NCBI GenBank assembly: GCA_963837695.1
Contig: CAWINZ010000001.1
Location: 1 to 64,000 of the forward strand
Length of the DNA stretch: 64,000 nucleotides
Direction of reading: 5' to 3'
From: VRUE01 sp963837695
GTDB lineage: Bacteria > Actinomycetota > Thermoleophilia > Solirubrobacterales > 70-9
How positions within the stretch are numbered: position 1 is the first letter of the stretch; the number at the start of each line of letters is the position of its first letter. The notes beneath the pieces are model-generated. The model searched no databases. It saw nothing but the letters and a program-made list of their open reading frames with translations, and was not told where the DNA came from. Positions 10,026 through 20,727 of the stretch are shown here, one piece after another. The translations under genes were made by a program, and so were the position numbers.

Positions 10026-11286
10026 CTAGGCGGGCGTCGCGGCCGCTGAGCCGGCGGCCTCGCGCAGGGCGTCGGCGCGGTCGGTCCGCTCCCAGGTGAA
10101 GTCCGGGTCCTCGCGGCCGAAGTGGCCGTAGGCGGCGGTCTTCTGGAAGATCGGCCGGTGCAGGTCGAGGTAGCGGCGGAAGGCGCCCGGGCGCAGGTCG
10201 AACTCGGCTTCGACCAGGCGCGAGATCTCCGCGTCGGGCAGCTTGCCGGTGCCGAAGGTCTCGACCATCAGCGAGACCGGGTGGGCGACGCCGATCGCGT
10301 AGGCGACCTGGACCTCGCAGCGCTCGGCGAGGCCGGCGGCGACGACGTTCTTGGCGACGTGGCGGGCGGCGTAGGCGGCCGAGCGGTCGACCTTGGACGG
10401 GTCCTTGCCGGAGAAGGCGCCGCCGCCGTGGCGGGCCATGCCGCCGTAGGTGTCGACGATGATCTTGCGGCCGGTGAGGCCGGCGTCGCCGACCGGGCCG
10501 CCGATCACGAACTTGCCGGTCGGGTTGACGAGGAAGCCCTCGCGCAGCGCGGCCTCGTCGTAGAGGCCGGCGACCTCGGCCTCGAGCACCGGCAGGACCA
10601 CGTGCTCCCAGAGGTCGGGCTTGATCGTCGACTCGCGAGTCGACGCCCTCGGCGTGCTGGGTCGAGATCAGCAGCTTCTCGATCCGCGACCGGGCGGCCG
10701 TCGCGCGTAGCGGACCGTGACCTGGGTCTTGCCGTCGGGGCCGAGGTAGTCGAGCGTGCCGTCCTTGCGCACCGCGGCGAGGCGCTCGGCGAGCCGGTGG
10801 GCGAGCATGGATCGGCATCGGCATCAGCGCCTCGGTCTCGTCGGTGGCGTAGCCGAACATCATCCCCTGGTCGCCGGCGCCGGCGAGCAGCAGTTCGTCG
10901 TCCGTCGCCGACCCGGTCGCGCGTCTCGTGCGAGGCGTCGACGCCCTGGGCGATGTCGGGCGACTGCTTGTCGAGCGAGACGAGGACCGAGATGTGGTCG
11001 CAGTTGTAGCCGTAGTCGCCGTGGTCGTAGCCGATCTCGCGGATCGTCTCGCGGACGAGCTCGGGCACGTCGAGGTGGACGTCGGTCGAGATCTCGCCGG
11101 AGACGACCGCCATGCCGGTGTTGACCAGGGTCTCGCAGGCGACGCGGCCCCTCGGGTCCTCGGCCATGCACGGCGTCGAGGACGCCGTCGGAGATCTGGT
11201 CGCAGACCTTGTCCGGGTGGCCCTCGGTGACGGACTCGGAAGTGAAGAGGTACTCGCCCTCGGCGAGCGGCTGGATGGTCTGACAT
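10026..11286 (-). CDS. metK: S-adenosylmethionine synthetase, frameshifted in this sequence
   Basis: It makes SAM from Met and ATP. Reconstruction gives a start at ATG 11286 followed by an N terminus ending FTSESVTEGHPDKVCDQISD (ATP/Met binding), then VACETLVNTGMAVVSGEIST, GDQGMMFGYATDETEALMP, GKFVIGGPVGDAGLTGRKI and YGGMARHGGGAFSGKDPSKV (the glycine-rich P-loop-like motif), and the C-terminal YGHFGREDPDFTWERTD. The frame breaks just after the start (an extra G at 11277-11278), in the middle near 10640-10930, and elsewhere. It follows der in the same direction. Confidence 0.92.
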
Positions 11287-11317
11287 GGCGGAAGCGTACA
11301 GCGAAGCGGGCGTCTGT

Positions 11318-12641
11318 CGAGCGGGACCGGCCGCGGCCGCCGTGTGGGGGACGAAATCGATGATCAGCGGCACGCCCTCGAGGCCGTAGGTCTCGCGCAT
11401 CCGGTTCTCCAGGTGGTAGGCCCAGTCGCGGACGATCAGCTTGCGGTCGTTGACCTGGATCGCGAAGCGGGGCGGGCTCTCGCCGATCTGGGCCGAGTAG
11501 TAGAGGCGCAGGCGACGGCCGCGCCGCGAGGGCGGCGGCGTCGTCGCGACCACGTCGGCGACGAAGCGGTTCAGCTCCGGCGTCGGGATCCGCTCTCCGG
11601 CGCGGTCGGCGAGCTGCAGCGCCTTCGGCAGCAGCTTGGCGACGTTGCGTCCGTGGAGCGCCGAGCAGGTGACGACCGCCGGCCGCAGGCGCAGCTTGCG
11701 CTCGACCCGGGCGCGGGCGTCGTCGATGTCGGTCGTCGCCGATGTCCCACTTGTTGAGGACCAGCAGCGTCGCGCAGCCGGCCCGCATCGCCAGCTCCGC
11801 GATCCGCAGGTCCTCCGCGGTGACCCCGTCGGAGGCGTCGCAGACGACGATCGCGACGTCGGCCCGCTCGACCGCCCGCTCGGAGCGCAGCTGGGCGTAG
11901 TAGTCGACCGTGCCGGCGACCTTCGAGCGGCGGCGCAGTCCGGCGGTGTCGACCAGGATCACCGGCGCCCGTCGACCTCCAGCTCGGTGTCGATCGCGTC
12001 GCGGGTGGTGCCGGCGCGCTCGGAGACGATCACCCGCTCGCTGCCGAGGAAGGCGTTGACCAGCGAGGACTTGCCGACGTTGGGGCGGCCGATCACGGCG
12101 ATGCGGACCGGCTCGTCGCCTCGAGCCGCCGGCGGGCAGCTCGCCGAGCGCCTCGACGATCCGGTCGAGCAGGTCGCCGGTGCCGAGCCCGTGCGTGGCC
12201 GAGACCGCGATCGGCTCGCCGAGGCCGAGCTGGTGGAACTCGGCGGCGATGTGCTCGTCGCCCGGGCGGTCGACTTTGTTGACGACGACGAGGACCGGGA
12301 CGTCGCCGCCGCGCAGCGTCTTCGCCAGCTCGGCGTCGCCGGCCCGGACCCCGGCGCGGCCGTCGACGACGAGCAGGATCGCCTCGGCCTCGGCGATCCC
12401 GATCCGGGCCTGGCGCTGCACGTCCGCGGCCAGCTCGCTCTCGTCGGCGAGGTCGATCCCGCCGGTGTCGAGCAGGTCGAAGGCGACGCCGTTCCACTCG
12501 CAGGGGACGCGCTTGCGGTCGCGGGTGACGCCCGGCTCGGCGTGCGGTCACGGCCTCGCGGCCGCCGGCGAGCCGGTTGACCAGGGTGCTCTTGCCGACG
12601 TTGGGAAAGCCGACGACGGCGACGGTCGGCGAATCGCTCAT
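11318..12641 (-). CDS. der: Ribosome-biogenesis GTPase Der (EngA), frameshifted in this sequence
   Basis: Two tandem GTPase domains identify Der, which assists 50S assembly. Domain 1 has VAVVGFPNVGKSTLVNRLAG (G1), DTGGIDL (G3) and VVNKVDRPGDEH (G4). Domain 2 has IGRPNVGKSSLVNAFLG, VDTAGLRRRSKVAG and LVLNKWDIGD. The KH-like C terminus reads FAIQVNDRKLIVRDWAYHLE and GLEGVPLIIDFVP. ATG 12641 follows a purine-rich AAGGGG. No in-frame stop is visible before metK; a TGA near 11318 appears if one extra C is removed, so the end is approximate. An extra G lies near 12542. Confidence 0.9.
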
Positions 12642-12656
12642 CTGGCCGCGCCCCTT

Positions 12657-12690
12657 GGCGCGTTTGTCGGACATATCCGACAAACGCGCC
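12657..12690 (-). terminator. Perfect 15-bp hairpin between cmk and der
   Basis: Arms at 12657-12671 and 12676-12690 are exact reverse complements around a four-base loop. The hairpin begins two bases after the cmk stop and ends 15 bases before the der start, with a purine-rich Shine-Dalgarno sequence in between. No T tract follows on either strand. It could act as a U-less terminator or attenuator, or as an mRNA processing or stability element within the operon. Confidence 0.5.
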
Positions 12691-12692
12691 GA

Positions 12693-13332
12693 TCACTTCA
12701 AACCCCGCTCGCGGGCGAGCGCGACGACCCGCTCGACGACCTCGTCGAGCTCGATGCCGGTCGTATCGATCTCGACCGAGTCCTCGGCGGCGCGCAGGGC
12801 GCTGTGCTCGCGGGTCTCGTCGCGCGCGTCGCGCTCGCGCTGGGCGGCGAGCACCGCGCGACTCGTCCTCGCCGGTCTGGGCGGCGCGGCGGCGGGCGCG
12901 CTCCTCGGCGGAGGCGGTGAGAAAGACCTTCAGCGGCGCGTCAGGACTGACGACGGTGCCGATGTCGCGGCCCTCGGCGACGTAGCGCCCGGCGGCGATC
13001 AGCTCCCGCTGGCGCGCGACCATCGCCTCCCGCACCGGTGGGTGGGCCGAGACGCGCGAGGAGGCCTCGGTCACCTCGGCTCGCGGATCGCGGCGCTGAC
13101 GTCGCGGCCGTCGAGCTCGACCCGCTCGCCGTCGAGGCCGATCGCAACGAGCGCGCCGCGAGCGCCCATCGCCTCGGCCTCATCGAGATCGGCGTCGCGC
13201 TCGATCGCCGGCCAGCGCCACGCAGCGGTACATCGCCCCCGAATCGAGGTAGGTGAAGCCGAGCGCCGCGGCGACGGCGCGGGCGACGGATGACTTGCCG
13301 GCCCCGGCGGGCCCGTCGATCGCGATGACCAT
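12693..13332 (-). CDS. cmk: Cytidylate kinase, frameshifted in this sequence
   Basis: It phosphorylates CMP/dCMP. ATG 13332 opens MVIAIDGPAGAGKSSVARA (P-loop). Next come the readable blocks LDSGAMYR, ERVELDGRDVSAAIREPEV, SRVSAHPPVREAMVARQRE, AAGRYVAEGRDIGTVVSPDA, LKVFLTASAEERARRRAAQ and EIDTTGIELDEVVERVVALA, all characteristic of Cmk. It sits between aroA and der, the usual actinobacterial/firmicute order. Frame breaks include an extra base near 12860 and others near 13080 and 13215. Confidence 0.9.
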
Positions 13333-13369
13333 GGGCGGCAGCGTATGCGCGTCGATCCGCGAGCGCGGA

Positions 13370-14672
13370 TCAGCCGCCGGCCAGCGAGGCGAGGTCGGCC
13401 TCGAAACCGGGATAGCTGACCGCGGCGGCGTCCATGCCCGCGACCTCGACGCCCTCGCGCGAGGCGAGGCCGGCGACCGCGCCGAGCATCGCGATCCGGT
13501 GGTCGCCGTGGGAGTCGACCGCGCCGCCGCGCAGGCCGCCCCTGCCTTGGATCCGCATCCCGTCCTCGCTCGTCTCGACCTCGGCGCCGAGCGCCGTCAG
13601 CGCCTCGCTCACGGTGTCGATCCGGTCGCTCTCCTTGCGGCGCAGCTCGGCGGCGTCGCGGATCGTCGTCTCGCCCTCGGCGAAGCAGGCGGCGAGGGCG
13701 ACCAGCGGCAGCTCGTCGATCGCGAGGGGGATCTCGGCGCCGCCGACCTCGGTCCCTCGCAGCTGCCGAAGAGCGGATGCGGAGCCGCCCACTCGGCTCG
13801 CCGCCGCGCTCGCCCTCGGGCTCGACCTCGATCTCGGCGCCCATGCGGGCGAGGATCGTCAGCAGTCCGGTGCGGGTCGGGTTGAGGCCGACCCCGGTCG
13901 AGGGCGACCTCGCTGCCGGGGACGAGCAGCGCCGCGACGACGAAGAAGGCGGCTGAGGAGAAGTCGGCCGGGACGGCGATCTCGCCCGGTTCGAGGCGCG
14001 CCGCCGGGCGCACCGTGACGACGCCCTCGCCGCGCTCGATCTCGGCGCCGGCGGCGGCGAGCATCCGCTCGCTGTGGTCGCGACTGGGCAGCGGCTCGAC
14101 GATCCGCGTCTCGCCCTCGGCAAGCAGGCCGGCGAACAGCAGGCAGGACTTGACCTGGGCGCTGGCGACCGGCATCTCGTACTCGATGCCGTGGAGCGGA
14201 GCGGCCTCGATCCGCAGAGGCGGGAGGCGGTCGTCCCGGCACTCGAGCCGGGCGCCCATCAGGCGCAGCGGCGCCGCGATCCGGTCGACCGGACGGCGAC
14301 GGATCGAGTCGTCGCCGTCGAGGGTCCAGGCCCCGCTCTCCTGCCCGGCGAGCCAGCCCGGCAGCAGGCGCAGCAGCGTGCCCGCGTTGCCGACGTCGAT
14401 CGCCGCGGCGCGGCGCCTCGCAGGCCGACGCCGCGCGATCGCGGAGTCGCGGCTCGATCCCGTCCGCACCCATGCCGTCGACCTCTGCGCCGAGCGCCCT
14501 CGATCGCGGTCAGGGTTGAGCGGGTGTCGGCGGCGTCGAGGTAGCCGTCGATCGTCGTCTCCCCCTCGCCCATCGCCGCGATCAGCGCGGCCCGGTGCGA
14601 GATCGACTTGTCGGGCGGGGGCCTGAGGCTGCCGCTGAGCGGGCCCGATGGGTCGAAGCGGGTCGTCGGCAA
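13370..14672 (-). CDS. aroA: EPSP synthase (3-phosphoshikimate 1-carboxyvinyltransferase), frameshifted in this sequence
   Basis: It joins PEP to shikimate-3-phosphate in the sixth shikimate step. Visible blocks in order: GSLRPPPDKSISHRAALIAA (substrate-binding Lys-Ser), GNAGTLLRLLPGWLA, LDGDDSIRRRP, MPVASAQVKSCLLFAGLLA, ESDRIDTVSEAL and DHRIAMLGAVAGLA. These are the EPSPS signatures, including the LPGWLA variant of the glyphosate-site loop. The start is a TTG at 14672, five bases after the tyrA stop. At least four shifts break the frame. Confidence 0.9.
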
Positions 14673-14676
14673 GGCG

Positions 14677-15767
14677 CTATTTCCCGGCGAGCACGGTCGC
14701 GCTGTGGCCCAGCTCGCGAACCAGCGCCGCGGCGCGCTCGGCCTGCTCCTCGCCGGCCACCCAGAGCGAGATCGCGCCGGACTTCATGTCGGCCGCCGGG
14801 TGCAGCGCCATGTCCTCGATGTTGACCCCGGCCTCGCCCAGCGCCAGCGCCAGCTCGGCCACGGTGCCGGGACGGTTGGCGACGACGACGCGCAGCTCGC
14901 GCAGCTCGCCGCCCGCCAGATCGGCCTCGAGCAGGCCGCGACGGTCGGACCCGGCCAGCGCGTGCCATGCGGCGATCGGCTTCGCGCGTCGCCCGCGCGG
15001 ATCAGCTCCCGTGCCTCCCGCAGGCGCGCGATCGACGTCGTCGATCGCGGCGGCGACCGCGTCGCTGTTGCCGGTGAAGATGTCGCCCCAGATCGAGGGG
15101 TTCGAGCCGGCGACCCGGGTCGCGTCGCGGAAGCTCGGGCCGACCTCGGGCAGGCGCTCGGAGTCGCGCGGTCAGCTCCGCCGCCGCCTGGGCGGCGAGG
15201 ACGTTGGCGAGCACGTGGGGCAGGTGGCTGACCGTCGCCATCAGCCGGTCGTGCGCGGCCGCGTCGATCGCCTGCGGACGGGCGCCGAGGCCGGCGACGG
15301 CCCGCTGCAGGCGGTCGTAGAGGATGCCGCTGGAGTGCTCTGTCGGCGTCAGGTACCAGCGGGCGCCCTCGAAGAGGTCGGCGCGGGCGTTCGCGACCCC
15401 GGCGGTCTCGGCGCCGGCCAGCGGGTGGCCGCCGATGAAGCGCTCGTCCTCGCCCAGCGCGGCGACGAGCTCGCGCTTGGTCGAGCCGGCGTCGGTGACG
15501 ACCGTGTCATCGGGCCGCTGGCCGCGAGCGCCGCGCGCGACCAGATCCGGCAGGGCCGAGACCGGCGCCGCGCAGAAGACGACCTCGGCGCCCGCGCAGG
15601 CCTCCGCGATCGAGCCCGCCGGCACGTCGATCGCGCCGAGCTCGATCGCCCGCTCGACGCTCGGGCGGTTCGGGCCGCAGCCGGCGACCTCGCTGCCGAG
15701 CCGCTGCCTTCGCGGCGAGCCCGATCGAGCCTCCGATCAGGCCCACCCCGAGGACGGCCGACCTCAT
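14677..15767 (-). CDS. tyrA: Prephenate dehydrogenase with ACT domain, frameshifted in this sequence
   Basis: It makes 4-hydroxyphenylpyruvate for tyrosine. The N terminus MRSAVLGVGLIGGSIGLAAK is an NAD-binding GxGxxG fold. VTDAGSTKRELVAAL, FIGGHPLAGAETAGVANA (catalytic His), and HDRLMATVSHLPHVLANVLA follow. The C terminus is a separate ACT domain (VVVANRPGTVAELALALGEA and GVNIEDMALHPAADM), as in B. subtilis TyrA, which implies feedback control by an aromatic amino acid. ATG 15767 shares one base with the aroG TGA (TGATG). It has several +1 shifts. Confidence 0.9.
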
Positions 15768-16852
15768 CAGCCGCGCCGCGCCCTGACCGCCGCCGCCAAG
15801 CCCGTCCAGCGCCGTGACCGTGTGCTCCCAGTCGATGCAGGCGTCGGTGATCGACTGCCCGTAGGTGAGCGACTCGCCGTCGCCGAGGTCCTGGCGGCCC
15901 TCGACCAGGAAGGACTCCAGCATCACGCCGACGATCGCCGCGTTGCCGGCGGCGATCTGGTCGCCGATCTCGCCGCGGCGACGCATCTGCTTGCTCTGGG
16001 TCCTTGCCGCTGTTGTCGTGCGAGGCGTCGATCACCAGCCGCTCGGCGAGACCGGCGCCCGCGAGCATCTCCAGCGCGCCCGGCGACGCCCTCGGGGTCG
16101 TAGTTGGGGCCGCCGCGGCCGCCGCGCAGGATCACGTGGCCGTCGGGGTTGCCGGCGGTGTGGAGGATCGCCGGCGCGGCCGGCGTCGTCGATGCCGGCG
16201 AAGGCGTGCGACGCCGCGGCGGCGCGCACCGCGTCGACCGCGACCTGGACGTTGCCGTCGGTGCGGTTCTTGAAGCCGATCGGCATCGAGAGGCCGGAGC
16301 CGAGCTGGCGGTGGATCTGGCTCTCGGTCGTGCGGGCGCCGATCGCCCCCCAGGCGACCGTGTCGGAGATGTACTGCGGCGTGATCGGGTCGAGGAACTC
16401 GCAGCCGATCGGCAGGCCGAGGTCGAGCACCTCGAGCAGCAGCGTGCGGGCCATGCGCAGGCCGGCGTTGACGTCGCCGGAGCCGTCGAGGTGGGGGTCG
16501 TTGATCAGGCCCTTCCAGCCGGTCGTGGTCCGCGGCTTCTCGAAGTAGACCCGCATCGCGACCAGCAGGTCGTCGCTCAGCTCGCGCGGCCAGCTCGGCG
16601 AGGCGCCCGGCGTACTCGAGCGCCGCCTCGACGTCGTGGACGCTGCAGGGGCCGACCACGACCAGCAGCCGGTCGTCGACCCGCTCGAGGACGTTCTCGA
16701 CGTCCTCGCGCCCGCTGCACGACGGCCTGCTCGCGCTCGTCGCCGAGCGGCAGGTCGCCGAGCAGGGCTCCGGCGGGACCAGCTCGACGACCCGCTCGAT
16801 CCGCTGGTCGCGAACCCGGTCCCGCGCCTCCTGCTCGCATTCCGATGATCAT
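15767..16852 (-). CDS. aroG: DAHP synthase, class I alpha (AroG/AroF/AroH type), frameshifted in this sequence
   Basis: It catalyses the first shikimate-pathway step from PEP and erythrose-4-phosphate. Blocks: LLVVVGPCSVHDVEAALEYA (metal Cys), VAMRVYFEKPRTTTGWKGLI (the E. coli-type KPRTTVGWKG motif), GCEFLDPITPQYISDTVAWG, ARTTESQIHRQLGSGLSMPI, GFKNRTDGNVQ, RGGRGGPNYDPEGV, VIDASHDNSGKDQSKQ and ESFLVEGRQDLGDGE. ATG 16852 follows GAGGAAG; an extra C near 16846 shifts the frame right after the start. It heads the aroG-tyrA-aroA-cmk run. Confidence 0.9.
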
Positions 16853-17092
16853 CTTCCTCGCCGCCTTTCTCCACGCTCCGAGACTCTACTTTCCGTGCGG
16901 GTTTCGCCATGCGAGCGCGGGCATCGCGAAACACGCGAACCAATTGAACGGCGCCCGGCCAAACGCTCTATGGGAGCGGCACGAAGCCGCCAGGCCGGAC
17001 GCCTAGCTAAATCGCCAGAAATAGAAAGGGCGGACAGGGGCAACCGCGGCGCGCCGTGGCGCACATGCTGCTCGCGGTGTCGCCTGTTCGCT
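16853..17092 (-). other. Leader region upstream of aroG
   Basis: These 240 bases between hisC and aroG show no convincing gene on either strand. The part nearest aroG carries a purine-rich Shine-Dalgarno (GAGGAAG). The segment is less GC-rich than its surroundings around 16920-17030. It is the obvious place for an aromatic-responsive promoter or attenuator, but I see no T-box or leader-peptide run of aromatic codons. Confidence 0.35.
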
Positions 17093-18240
17093 TCACTTCC
17101 CTTGAGTTTGTAGCAGGCGCGGCGGGCGATTAGTCGAGCGATGCTCGCCGAGCGCGGCGAGGAAGCGGTCGTTCTCGGCCGGGGTGCCGTAGCTGACCCG
17201 GATGTGGCCGGGGCCGCCGAGCGGGGTGCCCGGGCGGACCGCGATCGCGCGCTCGGCGAGGCCGGCGACGACCGCCGCCTCGTCGGCGTCGCCGAGGTCG
17301 ATCCAGGAGAAGTTGGTCTGGGTCTCGGCGCGTCGCCAGGCCGAGCTCGCGCAGGCCCTCCTCGACGCGGACGCCGCTCGACCAGGGTGCGCTCGACCCG
17401 GCGCTCGACGTCGTCCTGGTGCAGGATCGCCTCGGCCGCCGCCGCCTGGGCGAGGGCGTTGACGCTGAACGGCTGGCGCACGGCGTCGACCGCGGCGCGG
17501 AACTCGGCCGAGCCGAGCGCGTAGCCGACCCGCAGGCCGGCGAGGCCGTAGACCTTGCTGAAGGTGCGCAGGACGACCAGGTTGGGGAACTCGGCGAGCA
17601 GGTCGACGGTGGCGTCGGGGTCGTCGACGGTCTGGAACTCGATGTAGGCCTCGTCGAGGATCGACCGTCACGTGGCGCGGGACGCGCTCGCAGAAGGCGG
17701 CGATCTCGCGCCGCCGGGAGGTGGGTCGCCGGTCGGGTTGTTCGGGTTGCAGACGATCAGCAGCTGGGTCGCGGCGGTGACCTCGGCCGCCATCGCGTCG
17801 AGGTCGTGGACCTCGCCCTCGGCGAGCGGCACGCGGATCTCGCGCGCGCCGGTCAGCGCCGCCAGGTGCGGGTACATCGAGAAGGACGGCCAGGCGTAGA
17901 GGATCTCGGCGCCGGGCTCGCAGAGCGCCTCGGCGGCGGCGAGCAGGATCTCGCAGGAGCCGTTGCCGACGGCGACCCGGCCGGGCTCGGTCTCGTAGCG
18001 CTCGGCGATGCGGCGGCGCAGCAGCGTCGCGTCGGGGTCGGGGTAGCGGTTCATCGCCGCGGCCGCGCGCGGGATCGCCTCGACCACCTTCGGGTGCGGC
18101 GGGAAGGGCGACTCGTTGGAGGCGAGCTGGGCGATCCCGCCGGCGGCGATCGCCTCGGGCGCCTGCCCGGTCGGCACGCCGGCCTGGTAGCCCGGGATGC
18201 GGGCGAGCTTCTCGGCGAAGGTGACGGTCATCGCGTCCAT
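17093..18240 (-). CDS. hisC: Histidinol-phosphate / aromatic aminotransferase, frameshifted in this sequence
   Basis: PLP fold-type I enzyme. Blocks in order: LASNESPFPPHPKVVEAI, NRYPDPDATLLRRRIAERY, VAVGNGSCEILLAAAEAL, ILYAWPSFSMYPHLAALTG, LLIVCNPNNPTG (substrate Asn/Pro turn), and a C-terminal GGPGHIRVSYGTPAENDRFL. In aromatic supra-operons such as that of B. subtilis, HisC also transaminates tyrosine and phenylalanine precursors, and its place between aroH and aroG fits that. The start is ATG 18240 (or 18231). The frame breaks near 17335, 17380, 17670 and 17710. Confidence 0.88.
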
Positions 18241-18257
18241 TGTGCCGACCGCGGCCG

Positions 18258-18648
18258 CTACTGGGCGGCGTGGAGGTCGGAGCGCAGCTCCTGGGTCGCG
18301 CCGAGGTAGGCGTGCGCGGGCGTGTGGCCGGCCGGCGCGTAGTAGTGGACCATCACCCGGATCACCCGCGGCATCGAGCCGGGGACCGGGATCTCGCGGC
18401 AGCAGAGCAGCGGCACCGAGTCGAGGCCGAGCTCGCGCGCGGCGACGGCGGGGAACTCGGCGTCGAGGTCGCTCGGTGGTCGTGAAGAGGCAGCTGACCA
18501 TCGCCTCCGGCTCGAGCTCGTTGCGCTCGAGCAGCTCGCGCATCAGCTCGGCCGTCGCGCCGAGGATCGCCTCGGGCTCGTTGGCGTCCGCCTGGACCGC
18601 GCCGCGCACGGCGAAGAGCCGCTCCTGTTCGGCTGAGTTCGTGCTCAT
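18258..18648 (-). CDS. aroH: Chorismate mutase, AroH type, frameshifted in this sequence
   Basis: It converts chorismate to prephenate. The family signature is plain: FAVRGAVQADANEPEAILGA, TAELMRELLERNELEPEAMV, SCLFTTTSDLDAEFPA, GLDSVPLLCCREIPVPGSMP, RVIRVMVHYYA and HAYLGATQELRSDL. This is the small trimeric B. subtilis-type fold (about 125 aa). ATG 18648 overlaps the rluB stop as ATGA. A single shift near 18470 separates the two halves. Confidence 0.88.
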
Positions 18649-19343
18649 GCCTCCGCATCTTCCCAAAGCAAGGCAACCTCGGCCTCGGAGAGGCGGCGCG
18701 CCTTGCCCCGGCCAGCTCGCCGAGCTCGAGCGGCCCGAAGCGGACCCGCCGCAGCGCCACGACCTCGTTGCCGACCGCCTCGGCCATCCGGCGCACCTGG
18801 CGGTTGCGGCCCTCGCGCAGGACGATCTCGATCTCGCGCTCGCCGAGGCGCCGCACCTCGGCCGGCGCGGTCGGCCCGTCCTCGAGCTCGACCCCGCTCG
18901 CGCAGGCGCCGCAGGTCGCGCCTCGGCCGGCGGGCGCCGCAGCCGCACCCGGTAGGTCTTCGGCACTTCGTAGCGCGGATGGGTCAGCCGGTTGGCCAGC
19001 TCGCCGTCGTTGGTCAGCAGCAGCAGCCCGGTCGAGTCGGCGTCGAGGCGGCCGACCGGATAGAGGCGGGCCGCCGGAGTCGACCAGCTCGACCACCGCC
19101 GGCCGGCTCCCCGGCTCGCGCGCGGTCGAGACGACCCCGGCCGGCTTGTTGACCGCCCAGACCTCGCGCGCCTCGGCCCCCACCAAGCTCCCGTCGACCC
19201 GCACCTCGTCGCCTTCCCCCACATCGCGGGCCGGATCGGTGACGACCTCGCCGCCGACCGTCACCCGCCCGGCAGCCACGATCACCTCCGAGCCTCCGCC
19301 GCGAGGCGACCCCGCCGTGGGCGAGGAACTTCGCGAGCCTCAC
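18645..19343 (-). CDS. rluB: 23S/16S rRNA pseudouridine synthase (RluB/RsuA family), frameshifted in this sequence
   Basis: An S4 RNA-binding domain (MRLAKFLAHGGVASRR, VTVGGEVVTDPARDVGEGDE) precedes a catalytic domain. The latter has VWAVNKPAGVVSTAREP, a YPVGRLDADSTGLLLLTNDG-type loop with the catalytic Asp, and REGRNRQVRRMAEAVGNEVV. It acts on helix 89 of 23S rRNA in the RluB branch. GTG 19343 is the start. It sits next to scpB, a conserved scpA-scpB-rluB order. Frame breaks near 18713, 18900 and 19072. Confidence 0.88.
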
Positions 19344-19348
19344 GAGAC

Positions 19349-19414
19349 GGGAGTCGGGGGAGGACTCGACGGAGCCTCCACGCTGTTGCTCCGGCGAGTC
19401 CTCCCCCGACTCCC
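19349..19414 (-). terminator. Long hairpin downstream of scpB
   Basis: Arms at 19349-19368 and 19395-19414 are exact 20-base reverse complements. Inside them, after one A/G mismatch, six more bases pair (19370-19375 with 19388-19393), leaving a 12-base loop. It lies five bases past the scpB stop and five bases before the rluB start, without a T run. It is most simply a U-less terminator or mRNA boundary. Confidence 0.5.
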
Positions 19415-19418
19415 CCCC

Positions 19419-19993
19419 TCAAGGCTCGGCCCGCTGTTCCCCCGCCTTCAGCAGGCGCTCGCGCAGCTCGCGCTCGTCCTCGGGGGTCGGGTCGAACCGC
19501 GACGGGATCCGGCAGCTGGTCGAGGCCGGCGAGGCCGAAGAGGCGTTCGAACAGCTCGCGTCGTCTTGAAGATCGCCGCGCCGAACTGCGAGCGGCCCGA
19601 CTCCTCGATCAGGCCGCGCTCGGCCAGCGTCTGCACCGCCGACTCCGAGGAGACGCCGCGGATCCGGGCGACCTCCGGCCGCGAGACCGGCTGCAGGTAG
19701 GCGACGATCGCCAGCGTCTCGGCCTGGGCCTGGGTCAGCGGCGGCGTGCGCGGCTTGGCCAGCAGGCGCCGCGCCGCGTCCTCGCTGGCCGGGTCGCTGG
19801 CCAGGGCGAAGCCGCCGGCGACCTCGCGCAGGACGACGCCGCGGCGGCCCTCGGCGAGGTCCTCGCGCAGCAGCTCGATCGCCTCGGCGACCTGGCCCTC
19901 GGTCGCCTCGGTCGCCTCGACCAGGTCGGGCGCCGAGACCGGCTGCGGGGAGAGGAAGAGCAGCGCCTCGATCGTGCGGCTGAGGTCGCTCAC
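19419..19993 (-). CDS. scpB: Segregation and condensation protein B, frameshifted in this sequence
   Basis: ScpB is the winged-helix kleisin partner of the SMC condensin complex. Readable blocks: LSRTIEALLFLSPQPVSA, VVLREVAGGFALASDP, LTQAQAETLAIVAYLQPVSR, PEVARIRGVSSESAVQTLAE, RGLIEESGRSQFGAAIFKTT and LFERLFGLAGLDQLPDP. The chosen start is GTG 19993, placed after GGAGGG and just before the conserved LSRTIEALLF. It has one shift near 19515 and another near 19560. Confidence 0.88.
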
Positions 19994-20727
19994 GCCGAGC
20001 TCGCCCTCCTGCCTGCGGATCTCGATCGGGCCGAACGGCTCGCTCTGCTCCCAGGTCACCTCGCCCTTGCGGTAGAGCTCGAGCAGGGCGAACAGGGTCA
20101 CCGCCTGGGTCAGCCGGTCCTCGCCGCCGAACTGCCTCGTCGAAGTCGATGCTGGCGCGGCCGGAGAGCGCGTCGCGCAGCGCGCGCAGGCGCCGCTCCA
20201 GCGAGACGGTCGGGCGGATGTGGCTGATGTCGACCGGCGGCGGGATCGACCAGCAGGTCGCCGAGCGCGGCGCCGAGCCGGTCGGGGTCGTAGGCGGCGA
20301 TCGCGGCGTCGACGGCGACGCGGCGCAGGCTCGGCGGCAGCGGCGCCGAGCGGTAGAGGTAGCCGCGCGCCGCCTCGAAGCGCTCGCGAGCGTCGTCCGC
20401 GGCGTCGCGGTAGCGGCGGTACTCGAGCATCCGCGCGAGCAGCTCCTCGACCGCCTCCTCGGGCCCGAGCTCCTCCAGCTCCTCTCGGCGCCGGGCAGCA
20501 TCAGCCGCGACTTCAGCTCCAGCAGCGAGGCGATCAGGACGAGGAACTCGGTCGCCACCTCCAGCTCGAGCTCGCCCTCGCGCTCGAGGTGCTCGACGTA
20601 GGCGACGACGACCTCGCCCAGCTCGACCTCGAGCAGGTCGACCTCCTCGCGCAGCAGGACCGCGATCAGCAGGTCGAACGGCCCGGCGAAGACGTCGAGG
20701 TCGAGATCGAGGTCGGCGACCGGTCAT
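19990..20727 (-). CDS. scpA: Segregation and condensation protein A, frameshifted in this sequence
   Basis: The kleisin subunit of SMC-ScpAB. With an extra base removed at about 20719 the start reads MTVADLDLDLDVFAGPFDLL, the conserved ScpA opening. Later blocks are FLVLIASLLELKSRLMLP, EEAVEELLARMLEYRRYRDA, DISHIRPTVSLERRLRALRD, and the end VTLFALLELYRKGEVTWEQS. ATG 20727 overlaps the trpS TGA. The 3' end is uncertain because frames are mixed near the scpB start. Confidence 0.88.
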
